Below, piece by piece: positions 34,601 to 46,326 of a DNA stretch of 64,000 bases. The stretch's first letter is position 1. Every line of letters begins with the position of its first letter. The stretch comes from Ipomoea triloba. Its lineage: Eukaryota > Streptophyta > Magnoliopsida > Solanales > Convolvulaceae. The stretch lies in assembly GCF_003576645.1 (NCBI RefSeq), contig NC_044917.1:2231923-2295922 (forward strand), read 5' to 3'. The notes beneath the pieces were generated by a model. It was not told the DNA's origin, did not search any database, and saw only the letters and a program-made list of their open reading frames with translations. A program made the translations under genes and the position numbers.

Positions 34601-37600
34601 GATCCCAACTCTGCAAATCAAAATATTCATGCATATGGAGCGATGTTTATAGTGAGTCTACTACATTGTTATTTATGAGTTTTTCTTGGTACCTCAAAAA
34701 GAGTAGGGGGAACCAAATGTTTTGAGGTTTTAATACTACAAGTCCTAGGCATTGTAAACTTGTCTTTGAAGCATAATATTGTGAAAACGAAGAACAATAC
34801 CTTGGTGATGCTTAAAATAGTGTGGCCCACAGACCAGTAATAGCAGTCAAAAAGCTTTACCTTATTTCACTTTCAAATAATTGCTATTTGAATTGTAAAA
34901 TAGTAATAACAAGGTAGTAACAGGATGGGGAAGGTGTAGCTTGAAAATTTAAGTTGATTGAAATTGTTAAGAAAGATATGCGACTTCAAGAGCTCGGATT
35001 TAAGGCACAAATGAATTTAATGGAGAGCTAGAACACTGTAGCTGATCTCATGCAAATAAGGTTGAATTGAGTCAATATTGATAACCTTTTGTTTTATCAT
35101 TTTGCATTTTATATTTTTTCAGTTTCTCTATCAATTTTGTGATTTGTCGTAGACAAACTTACAAATTCATTTACTATTTCTTTTGTAATTATTTCAATAA
35201 ACTTTGGTGAATCAAATAAGCATATCCTTCTTAAACCCTTTTTGTATTTAGACAACACTTCTGGTAACTTTTTTAATCATGTAACGAGGGAAGTTTTTGG
35301 TTGCTCTTTACTTCAGGCAGCTTTAACCACCATTCTCCTGATAATTTACAACTGCTCTGACCAAATTGTCAGTATTCGGGAAAGGCGACGTGCTAGAACC
35401 AGAGAATTGGCAGCAAAAAGTGTAAAGCAGAATGCACAGGCACGCGCAAGGTGGAAATATGCAAAAGAGGCTGTTAAAAAGCATGCAATTGAATTACATT
35501 CTCAACTATCACGCAAACTTTCTCGCAAGAAAATGGTCACATTTGATGAAGAGGTCAAAATTTTAAATGAAGAGGAAAGGGTTCCAGATTATGATCTATA
35601 TCTATCTAGTTCTACAACATCCAAACAAGTAGCTATCTCTTCTCAAGTCAATGAAATTGAACCAAGTTCCTGTACGAGGATGATGGACATAGGTGTTGAT
35701 AATTCTAAATCATTCACTCCATTAAGTTTGGAGATCAATGATAAAAATTTAAAGACAAAGATGCAAAAAGGGAAGCAAGTCGACACTCAAAGCCAAATTT
35801 TCAAGTATGCATATGCACAACTTGAGAAAGAGAAAGCTCAGCAGCAGCAGAATGAATGCCTTACCTTCTCAGGTGTAGTTTCCATGGCTACAAATAGTGA
35901 ACCCAAGAAGAGACCAACAATTGAGATTGCTTTTAGAGACTTAACTGTCACTTTAAAAGGGAAAAATAAGCATCTGTTGAGGTCTGTCAATGGGGCAATT
36001 TCGCCTGGACATATCACTGCTGTCATGGGCCCTTCTGGAGCCGGAAAAACTACTTTTCTTTCAACTTTGGCAGGGAAAACTGTTGGATGTAGAATTACTG
36101 GTTCAATTCTTATAAATGGAAAGAAGGAATCAATCCACTCACACAGGAAAGTAGTTGGCTTTGTTCCGCAGGATGATATTGTTCATGGAAATTTAACGGT
36201 TGAGGAGAATCTATGGTTCAGTGCAAGATGCAGGTATCTAATACCACTTGCCCCTATACTATTTTCTTATTAATGTATTGTATTGAGTCTCTCAAATTTG
36301 TAAATGGTGGCAACGGTTGTCAAATTCTTAGAGCTTACAATAGCAAGTTAAAGTATTGTTTTATGCGAGTACCATTTGAATCTATTTAGATCTTTACACA
36401 GTCCCAGCAATGATGCTGTGTGAAAAATAGACAAAACATGAAATATACAATTGGTAGCATATAACCTTATTGCTTTATGTGAGTACCATTTGAATCTATT
36501 TTTCTCTTTAAGCATTGTCCCAGAAGAGATGCTGTATGAAAAATAGGCAAAACATGAAGTATACTATTGGTAGCATATACATTCATCTACTACACTATTT
36601 CTGGTTCATTCCCAGCGCTTCATTTACTTCTCACCTCCGTCGTGCTTCTTTCTTTGAAGTAGGCCAAGATTACCTTTCACCCTCAAAAGAGCTCAGGCAT
36701 GGTCAAAATGATACATCAGACAGCAACCTTGATTGTTCCCATGACAAATCTGGGGCATTGTTTCTCAATACAAAGAAGAAAAAACTTTGGCATCATGTTT
36801 GGTTCTGTACTTAGCTTATTAACCTATATTTTTTGGTATAATAAATCTGTGCACCAACTCTTAAAGAACATTATCTTTGATCTGTAGTATCTCAGTGGAT
36901 TCCTAGATGTTTATCTCATCACCTTACCATATATATTCACTGCTAATTGCTTTCAATTTAAATTTAATGAAGGTTGCCAAAGGACTTGCCAAAGAAAGAT
37001 AAGGTTCTTATTCTTGAGAGAGTTATTGATTCCTTGGGCTTACAGTCAGTTCGTGGGTCCTTGGTTGGAACAGTGGAGAAGCGAGGCATCTCAGGAGGCC
37101 AGAGAAAACGAGTAAATGTTGGGCTAGAGATGGTAATGGAACCTTCGCTCCTGTTTCTGGATGAACCAACATCTGGATTAGATAGTGCATCTTCTCAATT
37201 ACTTCTTAGAGCACTTCGACGTGAAGCTCTTGAAGGGGTTAACATCTGTATGGTTGTCCACCAACCAAGGTAATAGTTGCTGATAAACTTTGCGGATATG
37301 CTTACCAGTATATTTAGTAAAACTTTTCTAGATTCACTTATGGAGTGTAAGAAAAAAAAGATTAAGCTTTAAGCATTTTGGTTTGAAAAACCATGCACCA
37401 ATGCCATTTCAGACGCATATATTCTTAATAATTGCAGCTGGGCTTTTGATCATGTTGTCTGATATATGTGCAGTATAGTTGCAAATTAAAATGTTAAAGG
37501 ATCTTGTGATTGGATAGAAACCATTTTCTAATTTTAAATAAAACTAGAAGGTAAAGTCAATTACGGAGTATTAACTCTTGTCACTTTCCTATCTCAGCTA

Positions 37601-40037
37601 CACCTTGTTCAAGATGTTTGATAATTTGGTACTTCTAGCAAAAGGTGGTCTTACAGTGTACCATGGCTCAACAAACAGAGTTGAAGGCTACTTTGCAGAC
37701 CTGGGTATCTATGTTCCTGAACGTGTTAATCCTCCAGACTACTTTATAGATGTTTTGGAGGGACTGGTTAGACCAAGCACCAGTTCAAGTGTGAATTATA
37801 AAGAGCTTCCTGTCATGTGGATGCTTCATAATGGCTATCCTGTTCCCCAAGATATGCAACAAAATTCTCCTGAAGATGCTAGTTTGCTAGCCAAAGTAAG
37901 AAGTAATGATCATATGATTTCTGCTGCTGGTGTCAACGACGAACAATCCTTTGCCGGGGAAGTATGGCAAGACATAAGGAGCAAAGTGGAGCAGCGCCAT
38001 GATATTTTACAACATAATTTCTTGAGGTCAGAGGACCTTTCCAACCGGAGAACTCCAAATGTTTTCTTGCAATACAAGTACTTCCTTGGAAGGTAAATAC
38101 CATTTAAGAAATCCTTCCTGTTATTGAGAAATTACCATGCTGCTTCAGCTTCCTTCTTCAGTTGTTGAAATGAGTAAATAGCATGGAGTTTGATAAAAAA
38201 AAAATAAAAAATAGCATGGAGTAATTACTGGGGAAATAAATGTAACTAAACAAAAATTGTTGTAAGGTAATTGATTGAGCTGGACATCCAAATTGGAACA
38301 CCAATCAAATGAATAAAATGATAAGGACTGATTGTGGCCACTTTCCAGGAAAAAATCCAAATTTAAGAACATTTGATTCTATTGACCTATCCTACCAAGT
38401 AAAAATGTAAAATAAGTAACATTTGACTGATTCCCTTTAAGGATTCTTACTAAAACTAAAAAAAGTTTACCTGACATATATCATATCCTAATAGTTTATT
38501 GTTTTAAATGATCTTTAGGGTGGGTAAGCAAAGATTGCGAGAAGCAAGAATACAAGCAACGGATTATCTGATTCTTTTAGTTGCTGGGGCCTGCTTGGGT
38601 TCATTATCCAAAGTAAAGGATGAAAGTTTTGGTGCACCAGGGTACACATACACAATAATTGCTGTTTGTAAGTTGAAACCAATTTCCATGAGTTTAATAC
38701 TAAGTGACTTGACCATAAAAAAACAGTTTAAAACTTTACAAGTGTTTTCTTGCCCCAAGGTCCCCTCACTCTCTGGCTCAACAGAGCATTTGGAAGGATG
38801 TAAATTACGGTAACTCAGTGGCTCAGTGCCTCAGCAGATAAGGCCAAATGTTGGTGCGCATAAGGGATTTGCCCACTTTGAGCATAATCCCCACACTGCC
38901 GCTAGCGAGTTCCGAACCTTGGTCTCTTGCCCTTAATACTGCCTACTGAATCACTAAGCTAAGCCCGTGTGGGCTTTACAAGTGTTTTCTTGACTTCTAC
39001 ACTGGGCTTTGTAATCAAAGATAGACTGAATTGTGAATTCTACAATCAGATGGATAGGAGTTACAATATCTTGCAGTAAGCTTATTTAGGCTATTTCTTA
39101 TAGCTTATGTTTGCCATTTTCAGCTTTGTTGTGCAAAGTTGCGGCTTTGAGGACATTTTCATTAGACAAGTTGCAATATTGGAGAGAAAGTTCTTCTGGG
39201 ATTAGCAGTCTTGCTCACTTTGTTTCCAAAGATACAATAGATCACTTCAATACAGTAATTAAGCCTGCAATGTATCTTTCAATGTTTTATTTCTTCTCCA
39301 ATCCAAGGTCTTCTTTTGCGGATAATTACATTGTCTTACTATGCCTTGTATATTGTGTGACGGGCATTGGTTATGCATTAGCCATCTTCCTTGAACCTGG
39401 TCCTTCCCAGCTGGCGAGTACTGATTCACTCTTGAAATATCTAAAAAATTACAGTTCATTTTAAAAAAAAAAAAAAAATCCCAATCTCAATCAACTACGT
39501 ATTTTCCCCTTTGTGTAGTGTGCTGTACTGCTTCCCGTTGTTTTGACTCTTGTTGCAACACGCACTGGAGGTGGCAAATTCTTGAAGATGATTTCCGATG
39601 TGTGCTACCCAAAATGGGCGCTGGAGGCATTTGTTATTGCAAACGCAGAAAGGTACCCACTATGCCCTTTTCTATGCGGTATTCATTGGTTAGCCATACT
39701 GCTAGCAGTGCTAGGTAGTTGCGCCATAGCTGATAGCACTTGCCAAAAGTAGAAGAAAAATTTATCAATGATCATGTGATTTATCAAATGAAATATTTAA
39801 GATTGTGCTAGCTGACAACTGAGAATGTGCTTTTATGGCTAAACTTACATCTGACAAATGATGTTCTTAATTAACTTCAGATATTATGGTGTTTGGCTCA
39901 TAACACGCTGTGGTGCGCTCCAGAACTTCGGGTACGATCTTCATGACTGGGGTCGCTGTATAGCCACCCTCATCCTCACAGGTTTCGGCTGTCGCATTAT
40001 AGCTTTCATTGGCATGTTAATTTTTCAAAAGAAGTGA
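31638..40037 (+). CDS. ABCG24/ABCG28-like half-size ABC transporter
   Basis: Plant ABCG half transporter of the group with a long extracellular N-terminus; relatives act at the plasma membrane or in secretory vesicles, and the substrate is unknown. Fourteen exons give 1113 residues, like ABCG24: 31638-31870, 31994-32070, 32777-33049, 33560-33623, 33711-33857, 34396-34430, 34578-34651, 35317-36233, 36973-37269, 37598-38092, 38519-38667, 39124-39413, 39519-39652, 39881-40037. A signal peptide (1 to about 24) precedes a Cys-rich ectodomain ([22 protein letters not shown]). A first membrane helix lies near 302-315, then a basic linker. The nucleotide-binding domain has Walker [10 protein letters not shown] near 539, signature ISGGQRKRV near 645 and Walker [13 protein letters not shown] near 667. 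The C-terminal six-helix domain ends at 1113. Exon 7 uses the second of two AGs (34576-34577), needed for frame. The intron at 39414 is GC-AG. Confidence 0.93.
36360..36579 (+). repeat. Imperfect tandem duplication in ABCG intron 8
   Basis: Two copies with a 114-base period, each starting GAGTACCATTTGAATCTATT (36367 and 36481) and containing GATGCTGT and GAAAAATAG, AAAACATGAA and ATTGGTAGCATATA. They differ by scattered substitutions and small indels. The repeat is wholly intronic. Confidence 0.85.
38805..38980 (+). mobile_element. Possible decayed SINE in ABCG intron 11
   Basis: This stretch is more GC-rich than the surrounding intron. It has GTGGCTCAGTGCCTCAG, like a tRNA box A, and GAGTTCCGAACCTTGGTC, like box B, but the two lie farther apart than in a tRNA. 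Weak call. Confidence 0.3.
39414..39518 (+). other. GC-AG intron 12 of the ABCG gene
   Basis: To keep the conserved [23 protein letters not shown] in frame, the intron must start at GCGAGT after the codon CTG and end TTGTGTAG. The nearby GT (gcgaGTAC) would shift the frame. The remaining donor positions match U1 well. Confidence 0.8.
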
Positions 40038-40445
40038 GCGCGCCATCTGTATACTTGTAATTTTTCATATAGCCATTTTATAGGAATGTATAGGCACACC
40101 ATAAATGCTTTAGTTCCATTTCTTTTCTAGCATTGGAATAAACTTTTTTCTTTATCTAAAATGTATAGATATATTAGGTGAGTTTACTAACTGATCGAAA
40201 TTCTTTATTTTGAAAAGTAATATTATTTAATTTGTAATTTGAATTAAATAATATAATTTGATAGTTGCTGAATTCTATACATTTTATATTCCAATTCAAT
40301 AGCTTTTGATCTTGGAGTATACTTAGTAAAATATTCATCTGATGTGATCATCTCTTTCCAACTGCCAAGTCTAGTCTAGTGAAGATAAAAGTCTTCTCTT
40401 AAATGAATATTGAAAAGTTTCAATCAGCTATCCAACAAAGTGATG
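40038..40445. other. Convergent 3' region between ABCG and pseudokinase genes
   Basis: Short AT-rich spacer shared by two tail-to-tail genes; it must hold both 3' UTRs and poly(A) sites. AATAAA occurs at 40136-40141 (ATTGGAATAAAC) on the plus strand. No gene. Confidence 0.5.
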
Positions 40446-41915
40446 TCATCGGGGCCCAAGAGACACAGTAAAGTCAATAGGCAGACCGACATTCTCAGCC
40501 CAAGTTTGGGACTCCAAATACATCTGCGAGATATGACCCGATACATGGCCCATATCCGGTCTATGGTTCGGGTCATCCTCCACGCAATCTAGTGCAAGGC
40601 GTACCAGCTTCTCCGCCACTTCCACCGGGTACGAATCCCTCAGCCGCTTGTCAACCCATCCTCTCACCCCTCCGAAGCTGCCCACCGCCGCTCTCGCCGC
40701 CGAGATCACCGAAGTTCTTACATATTCGTCTCTCTCCTCGTCGAACACGTACTTCAAAGACTCCTGTCCCGATACCAACTCTAGCACCACCACCCCGAAC
40801 GCGTACACGTCAGATTTCTGCGTCACTGCCCCGGAGAACTGAAATTCCGGCGCCATGTACCCTCTCGTACCTTCAAGCTTCAACATTTTACTGCTCGCAC
40901 GCTTCAACTTCACCTCGGATTCAACATTTCTTTTCGCGGTCTCACCGCAAAGCTCCGCCATAGCAAAGTGGCAAATTTTCGCGCTCAGCATGGGTTCGAT
41001 GACTATAATGCTGGAGCCCTTTATATGATTGTGAACAAATTCATAACCTAAACCCGTATAATTATGGATGTAATCAATCCCAGAAGCAACATCCGAGACT
41101 ATCTGAAGTCTCGACATCCAGCTCGAAAGCACGGTGAAATTAGGGTTTCGCGGGTTTCTCAGAGCATCACGAAGATTCACGCCGTGAATAAACTCGTAAA
41201 CGAAGTAAATATAATCCCCAGAAATGGAGACTCCCTTGAGTGGGATCAAACTCGAGTGGTGGCTCCTGCAGATCATCGCCACCCGATGGATGAGCTCCGG
41301 AGTTTCGATCGGACGGCGGAACTTCCTCTGAGTCACGACGACGTTCCGGTCTCGAATCGTACACCGCCACGAGATGGAAGAGGAGGAAGATGAGAAAGGC
41401 TTGAGGGAGAAATCGCCCGTGGCGGAGCGGATTTCGGAGAAGTCGAAGATGTTAGGCTGCTCAGGGAGCAGGTTCTCCTGGAGACGCGAAAACGGATTTC
41501 TCCACCGTGATTCCGAGGATGAGGTGCTTAACTGGGAACCGCCGTTGAAGTTTATAACGAAACTCGAAGTTGTAGCACTGTCGCTCATAATTCGGCCGCC
41601 GCTTCTCCATGGATCAACAACTTTTTCTGTTGGCCACGAATTACAAGCCTCCGTCCTTGGATTTCCGATTCGTTCGCTTCTAGACACTGAAAGGTCATCC
41701 AAAGCCAACGCCTTTCCTGCCGGCGAGGTAGAATCATCTTGAGAGCTCGTAGAAGGCTTCGTCCTAGGAGATGCGGCACTTTTCCTTGTGCTCCGGCGGC
41801 GGCTTGCCGGCGAGGTTGGGTTTCGAGAGCGGGTCGTAGACGTATCCTTCCTGGACTTAGGATGGACTGCGTCTATGATCCGCTCCTTAATTTTGGTGAT
41901 GAAGGAACTCATCAT
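40446..41915 (-). CDS. Cytoplasmic protein pseudokinase, receptor-like-kinase related
   Basis: A single-exon gene of 489 residues. Residues 1 to about 155 are Ser/Thr/Arg-rich and disordered; residues about 160-475 form a protein-kinase-like domain. No signal peptide, LysM domain or membrane helix is visible, so it is probably cytoplasmic. It resembles the plant group related to LysM receptor kinases. The three catalytic motifs are all lost. The beta-3 Lys motif reads VVVTQRKF, the HRD loop is HNH (295-297) with Asn changed to Ser in the following KGSS, and DFG is HFA (316-318). The glycine loop is replaced by a Ser run (SSSSSSIS). Structural motifs are kept: EGTRGYMAPEF (APE 355-357) and SDVYAFGVVVLELVSG. 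It therefore probably acts as a scaffold or allosteric partner in signalling rather than an active kinase. It is convergent with the ABCG gene. Confidence 0.9.
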   Translation of the reverse strand: MMSSFITKIKERIIDAVHPKSRKDTSTTRSRNPTSPASRRRSTRKSAASPRTKPSTSSQDDSTSPAGKALALDDLSVSRSERIGNPRTEACNSWPTEKVVDPWRSGGRIMSDSATTSSFVINFNGGSQLSTSSSESRWRNPFSRLQENLLPEQPNIFDFSEIRSATGDFSLKPFSSSSSSISWRCTIRDRNVVVTQRKFRRPIETPELIHRVAMICRSHHSSLIPLKGVSISGDYIYFVYEFIHGVNLRDALRNPRNPNFTVLSSWMSRLQIVSDVASGIDYIHNYTGLGYEFVHNHIKGSSIIVIEPMLSAKICHFAMAELCGETAKRNVESEVKLKRASSKMLKLEGTRGYMAPEFQFSGAVTQKSDVYAFGVVVLELVSGQESLKYVFDEERDEYVRTSVISAARAAVGSFGGVRGWVDKRLRDSYPVEVAEKLVRLALDCVEDDPNHRPDMGHVSGHISQMYLESQTWAENVGLPIDFTVSLGPR

Positions 41916-42230
41916 AGTTTTCCGAGACTGTTAATTAGCTCCGACATCGGAATGTAATCGGAATCTGGATAGGTGGCAGCCGGAATTTTCGAGGTTGCAA
42001 AGTTGCATTACATGTTTGAATGCTTGACGCCTTGACAGTCGCACACTCATCATCGTCTTTCTCAGGAAAATTAGGTATGGAAGCTTTTAGTGCAGTCATT
42101 TTCTTTAGCTTGATTTTTTACTTTGACTTTGTCCTTAACTTGGAATAAAGAAGTGTTTTCTCACAGAACAATTCTTCTCTTCTTCTGGATCTCTACCCTG
42201 TAAATCGTATTCTCCAATCATCTTTTTTTC
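41916..42230 (-). promoter_or_regulatory. Upstream region of the pseudokinase gene
   Basis: This non-coding stretch should hold the leader and promoter of the minus-strand pseudokinase. I see no clear core element. It ends where the nested repeat copies begin. Confidence 0.35.
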
Positions 42231-43148
42231 TTTGGTTGTACCAAAAAAAAAAAAAAAAAAAAAAGTTTTTTGGTGCTACACTTATTGTGGGTTGGACACA
42301 TTTAGTATTAATTTTGTCACATTTTGCCCAGACTTAATAAACGTTGGACAATTTAAGTCCACGGTCTAAATTGACGTTAACTATCCTTGAAATTGAAGGG
42401 CATTTTTGTCCTTTCTAATGATCTTTCAGATTTGTGTTGACCTGTTGATTGCCCATTACCGCATTGTTCACAAGTAGAACGGTAATAGTACTGAGACCAT
42501 CATCATCATAATCTTCCATTGGAGCAGGAAGGTTGAGATCTATTAAAGCACCTCCCGTTCTTGATAGCCCTTGTTTCTCAAGATTCATGGAGGTAGAAGT
42601 GGAAGCAGCTTCTGTGCTAACAATTGCTGACACAGAATCTGCAAAATGTGATTTTTGTGTCCACCCAAGGCTTGCCCTGAAGAAAACACTCTATAACAGA
42701 TGCGACATGGCGATGGCTATGAACATGAGTAATCACTGCTAATTCCTTACCGGTTTAGAAGAAGAAAGTCGTGGAGACCCATGCGAGCATTGGGAAGGCT
42801 ATTTGGAGGTTCCAACGGGAGTTGGTCTTCGCATCAGAAGCTAGAAGGTCTTCGCATCCGTCTTCCCGGTTGCTTCTTGCAGCGTAGCGCTCCGCCATAG
42901 CAACGGCAACCTATTCATATTGAATCCCTAGTTGGTTGTTCAGAGGTAATTGGGTTCTCTTCTTAATCTTCTTTTCGATCAGTGATTGAGTTTTTGGATT
43001 ACTCCCTTAGAAAGTGTGGTCATTTCTCATTCCTCGGAGTTCAAAGGTGGAGAAAAAACATAACCAAACTAACTTTTCAATCTTACAGAGGAACCCAACT
43101 GCTAAGATCTAATCAAAAGCAATCACTTTCCAGCACCTTTCATCAATT
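42231..43148. repeat. Nested repeat copy A (918 bases), probable unmerged contig overlap
   Basis: Starts TTTGGTTGTACC plus a poly-A run and ends CACCTTTCATCAATT just before an N at 43149. It appears identical to the first 918 bases of copies B and C (offset 919 to B), apart from the length and ending of the A run. See the findings for why this looks like an assembly artefact. Confidence 0.9.
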
Positions 43149-43149
43149 N

Positions 43150-45086
43150 TTTGGTTGTACCAAAAAAAAAAAAAAAAAAAAGAGTTTTTTGGTGCTACAC
43201 TTATTGTGGGTTGGACACATTTAGTATTAATTTTGTCACATTTTGCCCAGACTTAATAAACGTTGGACAATTTAAGTCCACGGTCTAAATTGACGTTAAC
43301 TATCCTTGAAATTGAAGGGCATTTTTGTCCTTTCTAATGATCTTTCAGATTTGTGTTGACCTGTTGATTGCCCATTACCGCATTGTTCACAAGTAGAACG
43401 GTAATAGTACTGAGACCATCATCATCATAATCTTCCATTGGAGCAGGAAGGTTGAGATCTATTAAAGCACCTCCCGTTCTTGATAGCCCTTGTTTCTCAA
43501 GATTCATGGAGGTAGAAGTGGAAGCAGCTTCTGTGCTAACAATTGCTGACACAGAATCTGCAAAATGTGATTTTTGTGTCCACCCAAGGCTTGCCCTGAA
43601 GAAAACACTCTATAACAGATGCGACATGGCGATGGCTATGAACATGAGTAATCACTGCTAATTCCTTACCGGTTTAGAAGAAGAAAGTCGTGGAGACCCA
43701 TGCGAGCATTGGGAAGGCTATTTGGAGGTTCCAACGGGAGTTGGTCTTCGCATCAGAAGCTAGAAGGTCTTCGCATCCGTCTTCCCGGTTGCTTCTTGCA
43801 GCGTAGCGCTCCGCCATAGCAACGGCAACCTATTCATATTGAATCCCTAGTTGGTTGTTCAGAGGTAATTGGGTTCTCTTCTTAATCTTCTTTTCGATCA
43901 GTGATTGAGTTTTTGGATTACTCCCTTAGAAAGTGTGGTCATTTCTCATTCCTCGGAGTTCAAAGGTGGAGAAAAAACATAACCAAACTAACTTTTCAAT
44001 CTTACAGAGGAACCCAACTGCTAAGATCTAATCAAAAGCAATCACTTTCCAGCACCTTTCATCAATTTCGTCGAAACAGTGAGACCCACCATGGAATTAC
44101 TTTCCAGCACCTTTCCTTCTCAAATCTTCCATCTCTGTGCTCAGACCTTGAGCGTTCTCCTTCTTCAGCGCCGCCGCCTGCGCCATCAGCTCGTCCAGGT
44201 GCTGCTGCTCCCGGGTCTTCGCATCCGCTTCCGCATCAAACATCGAAAACACAGTGCGCAACATCAATCAAGGATTGATTTTATTTGTTCAAGGAGATCA
44301 AACACAAACTATGCTAATAGATCTTTAATTTCTTCTTAACCAACAAAAACCAAGAAATCTTAGCACAGAGATGGAAGATTTGAGAAGGAGAAGAGATTTG
44401 AAGAGAAGAAAATTAGAAGCTAGAAGGGAAAGTGAAGAATTGGACTTGTAAGGACGGATTTGCCCTTCAACTTCACGGCTGAGTAACCGTGATTGTAACT
44501 TTGGACTAACATTGTCCAACTTTTTAAAAGTCTGGGTATAATGTGGCAAAATTAATAAAATCGGACTAAATGTGTCCAACCCACAATAAGTGTAAGACCA
44601 AAAAAGGAATTTACTCAAAAAAAAAATCACCCTACAAGGTGGAATTAATTGATCTAGAGTCTACAAGGTATAATGTAATATAATTTGTACAAATTTAGTT
44701 GGGGTGATTTTTCTCACTATAATTAGAACATGGATCTGAGTTCACCTTGCAAGGTAGATCTGTGCCCAAAATACACAATTTACATTCTAATATCAATTTA
44801 CATACTTAATGACTCGGGTCGACCGTAAAAGGTAGATCCGAGTGCAGAGAATAATTTACCTTTGTCTCACAAGTTGATACATGGACCTAACCTATTTCTG
44901 TCCTATTATAATACGGAGTAGCTAACAAAAGAAAAAAATTAATCTGCGGGTTTGTATGCATGTGGGACGTATCCACCGGTGATTTGTTCGCAGTAGGCCT
45001 CACAGGCGGCCTCACAAGACTCTGGGGTGGCGCTTTCTACCAGCATGCATATTGGCATGCATCCTTCCCCACAAGATGACAATGCA
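43150..45086. repeat. Nested repeat copy B (1937 bases), probable unmerged contig overlap
   Basis: Begins at the base after the N at 43149 with the same TTTGGTTGTACC, and stops at AAGATGACAATGCA just before the N at 45087. Its sequence matches copy C at a constant offset of 1938. It includes a full copy of the Mutator-like element and the 3' part of the small Cys-rich peptide gene. Confidence 0.9.
44939..45086 (-). pseudogene. Truncated duplicate of the six-cysteine peptide gene
   Basis: Identical to the 3' end of the complete gene at 46877-47110. It lacks the start codon and most of the signal peptide because copy B stops at the N. Probably not a real second gene but a contig-overlap duplicate. 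Confidence 0.8.
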
Positions 45087-45271
45087 NTTTGGTTGTACCA
45101 AAAAAAAAAAAAAAAAAAAGAGTTTTTTGGTGCTACACTTATTGTGGGTTGGACACATTTAGTATTAATTTTGTCACATTTTGCCCAGACTTAATAAACG
45201 TTGGACAATTTAAGTCCACGGTCTAAATTGACGTTAACTATCCTTGAAATTGAAGGGCATTTTTGTCCTTT

Positions 45272-45580
45272 CTAATGATCTTTCAGATTTGTGTTGACCT
45301 GTTGATTGCCCATTACCGCATTGTTCACAAGTAGAACGGTAATAGTACTGAGACCATCATCATCATAATCTTCCATTGGAGCAGGAAGGTTGAGATCTAT
45401 TAAAGCACCTCCCGTTCTTGATAGCCCTTGTTTCTCAAGATTCATGGAGGTAGAAGTGGAAGCAGCTTCTGTGCTAACAATTGCTGACACAGAATCTGCA
45501 AAATGTGATTTTTGTGTCCACCCAAGGCTTGCCCTGAAGAAAACACTCTATAACAGATGCGACATGGCGATGGCTATGAA
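45272..45580 (-). pseudogene. Captured ORF fragment with an EAR-like DLNLPAP motif
   Basis: A minus-strand frame is open over about 100 codons inside the Mutator-like element but has no ATG near its beginning; the first in-frame Met is at SMNLEK. It contains ALIDLNLPAPMEDYDDDG. DLNLPAP followed by acidic residues resembles the C-terminal EAR repression motif of plant ZAT-type C2H2 zinc-finger proteins. No zinc finger is visible upstream. It is best read as a captured fragment. The same fragment appears at 42415 and 43334 in the nested copies. Confidence 0.45.
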
Positions 45581-46052
45581 CATGAGTAATCACTGCTAAT
45601 TCCTTACCGGTTTAGAAGAAGAAAGTCGTGGAGACCCATGCGAGCATTGGGAAGGCTATTTGGAGGTTCCAACGGGAGTTGGTCTTCGCATCAGAAGCTA
45701 GAAGGTCTTCGCATCCGTCTTCCCGGTTGCTTCTTGCAGCGTAGCGCTCCGCCATAGCAACGGCAACCTATTCATATTGAATCCCTAGTTGGTTGTTCAG
45801 AGGTAATTGGGTTCTCTTCTTAATCTTCTTTTCGATCAGTGATTGAGTTTTTGGATTACTCCCTTAGAAAGTGTGGTCATTTCTCATTCCTCGGAGTTCA
45901 AAGGTGGAGAAAAAACATAACCAAACTAACTTTTCAATCTTACAGAGGAACCCAACTGCTAAGATCTAATCAAAAGCAATCACTTTCCAGCACCTTTCAT
46001 CAATTTCGTCGAAACAGTGAGACCCACCATGGAATTACTTTCCAGCACCTTT

Positions 46053-46326
46053 CCTTCTCAAATCTTCCATCTCTGTGCTCAGACCTTGAGCGTTCTCCTT
46101 CTTCAGCGCCGCCGCCTGCGCCATCAGCTCGTCCAGGTGCTGCTGCTCCCGGGTCTTCGCATCCGCTTCCGCATCAAACATCGAAAACACAGTGCGCAAC
46201 ATCAATCAAGGATTGATTTTATTTGTTCAAGGAGATCAAACACAAACTATGCTAATAGATCTTTAATTTCTTCTTAACCAACAAAAACCAAGAAATCTTA
46301 GCACAGAGATGGAAGATTTGAGAAGG
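46053..46326. repeat. Internal inverted repeat inside the Mutator-like element
   Basis: A perfect 27-base inverted repeat: 46053-46079 (CCTTCTCAAATCTTCC...) and 46300-46326 (...GGAAGATTTGAGAAGG), separated by about 220 bases. It is independent of the terminal repeats and could form a hairpin in RNA. Confidence 0.85.

Noticed and set aside
36515..36814. Open frame in ABCG intron 8
   Set aside because: It lies in an intron, overlaps the 114-base tandem duplication and resembles no known protein.
41064..41742. Plus-strand open frames over the pseudokinase gene
   Set aside because: They are antisense shadows of a GC-rich intronless coding region whose minus-strand frame has a full kinase-like fold.
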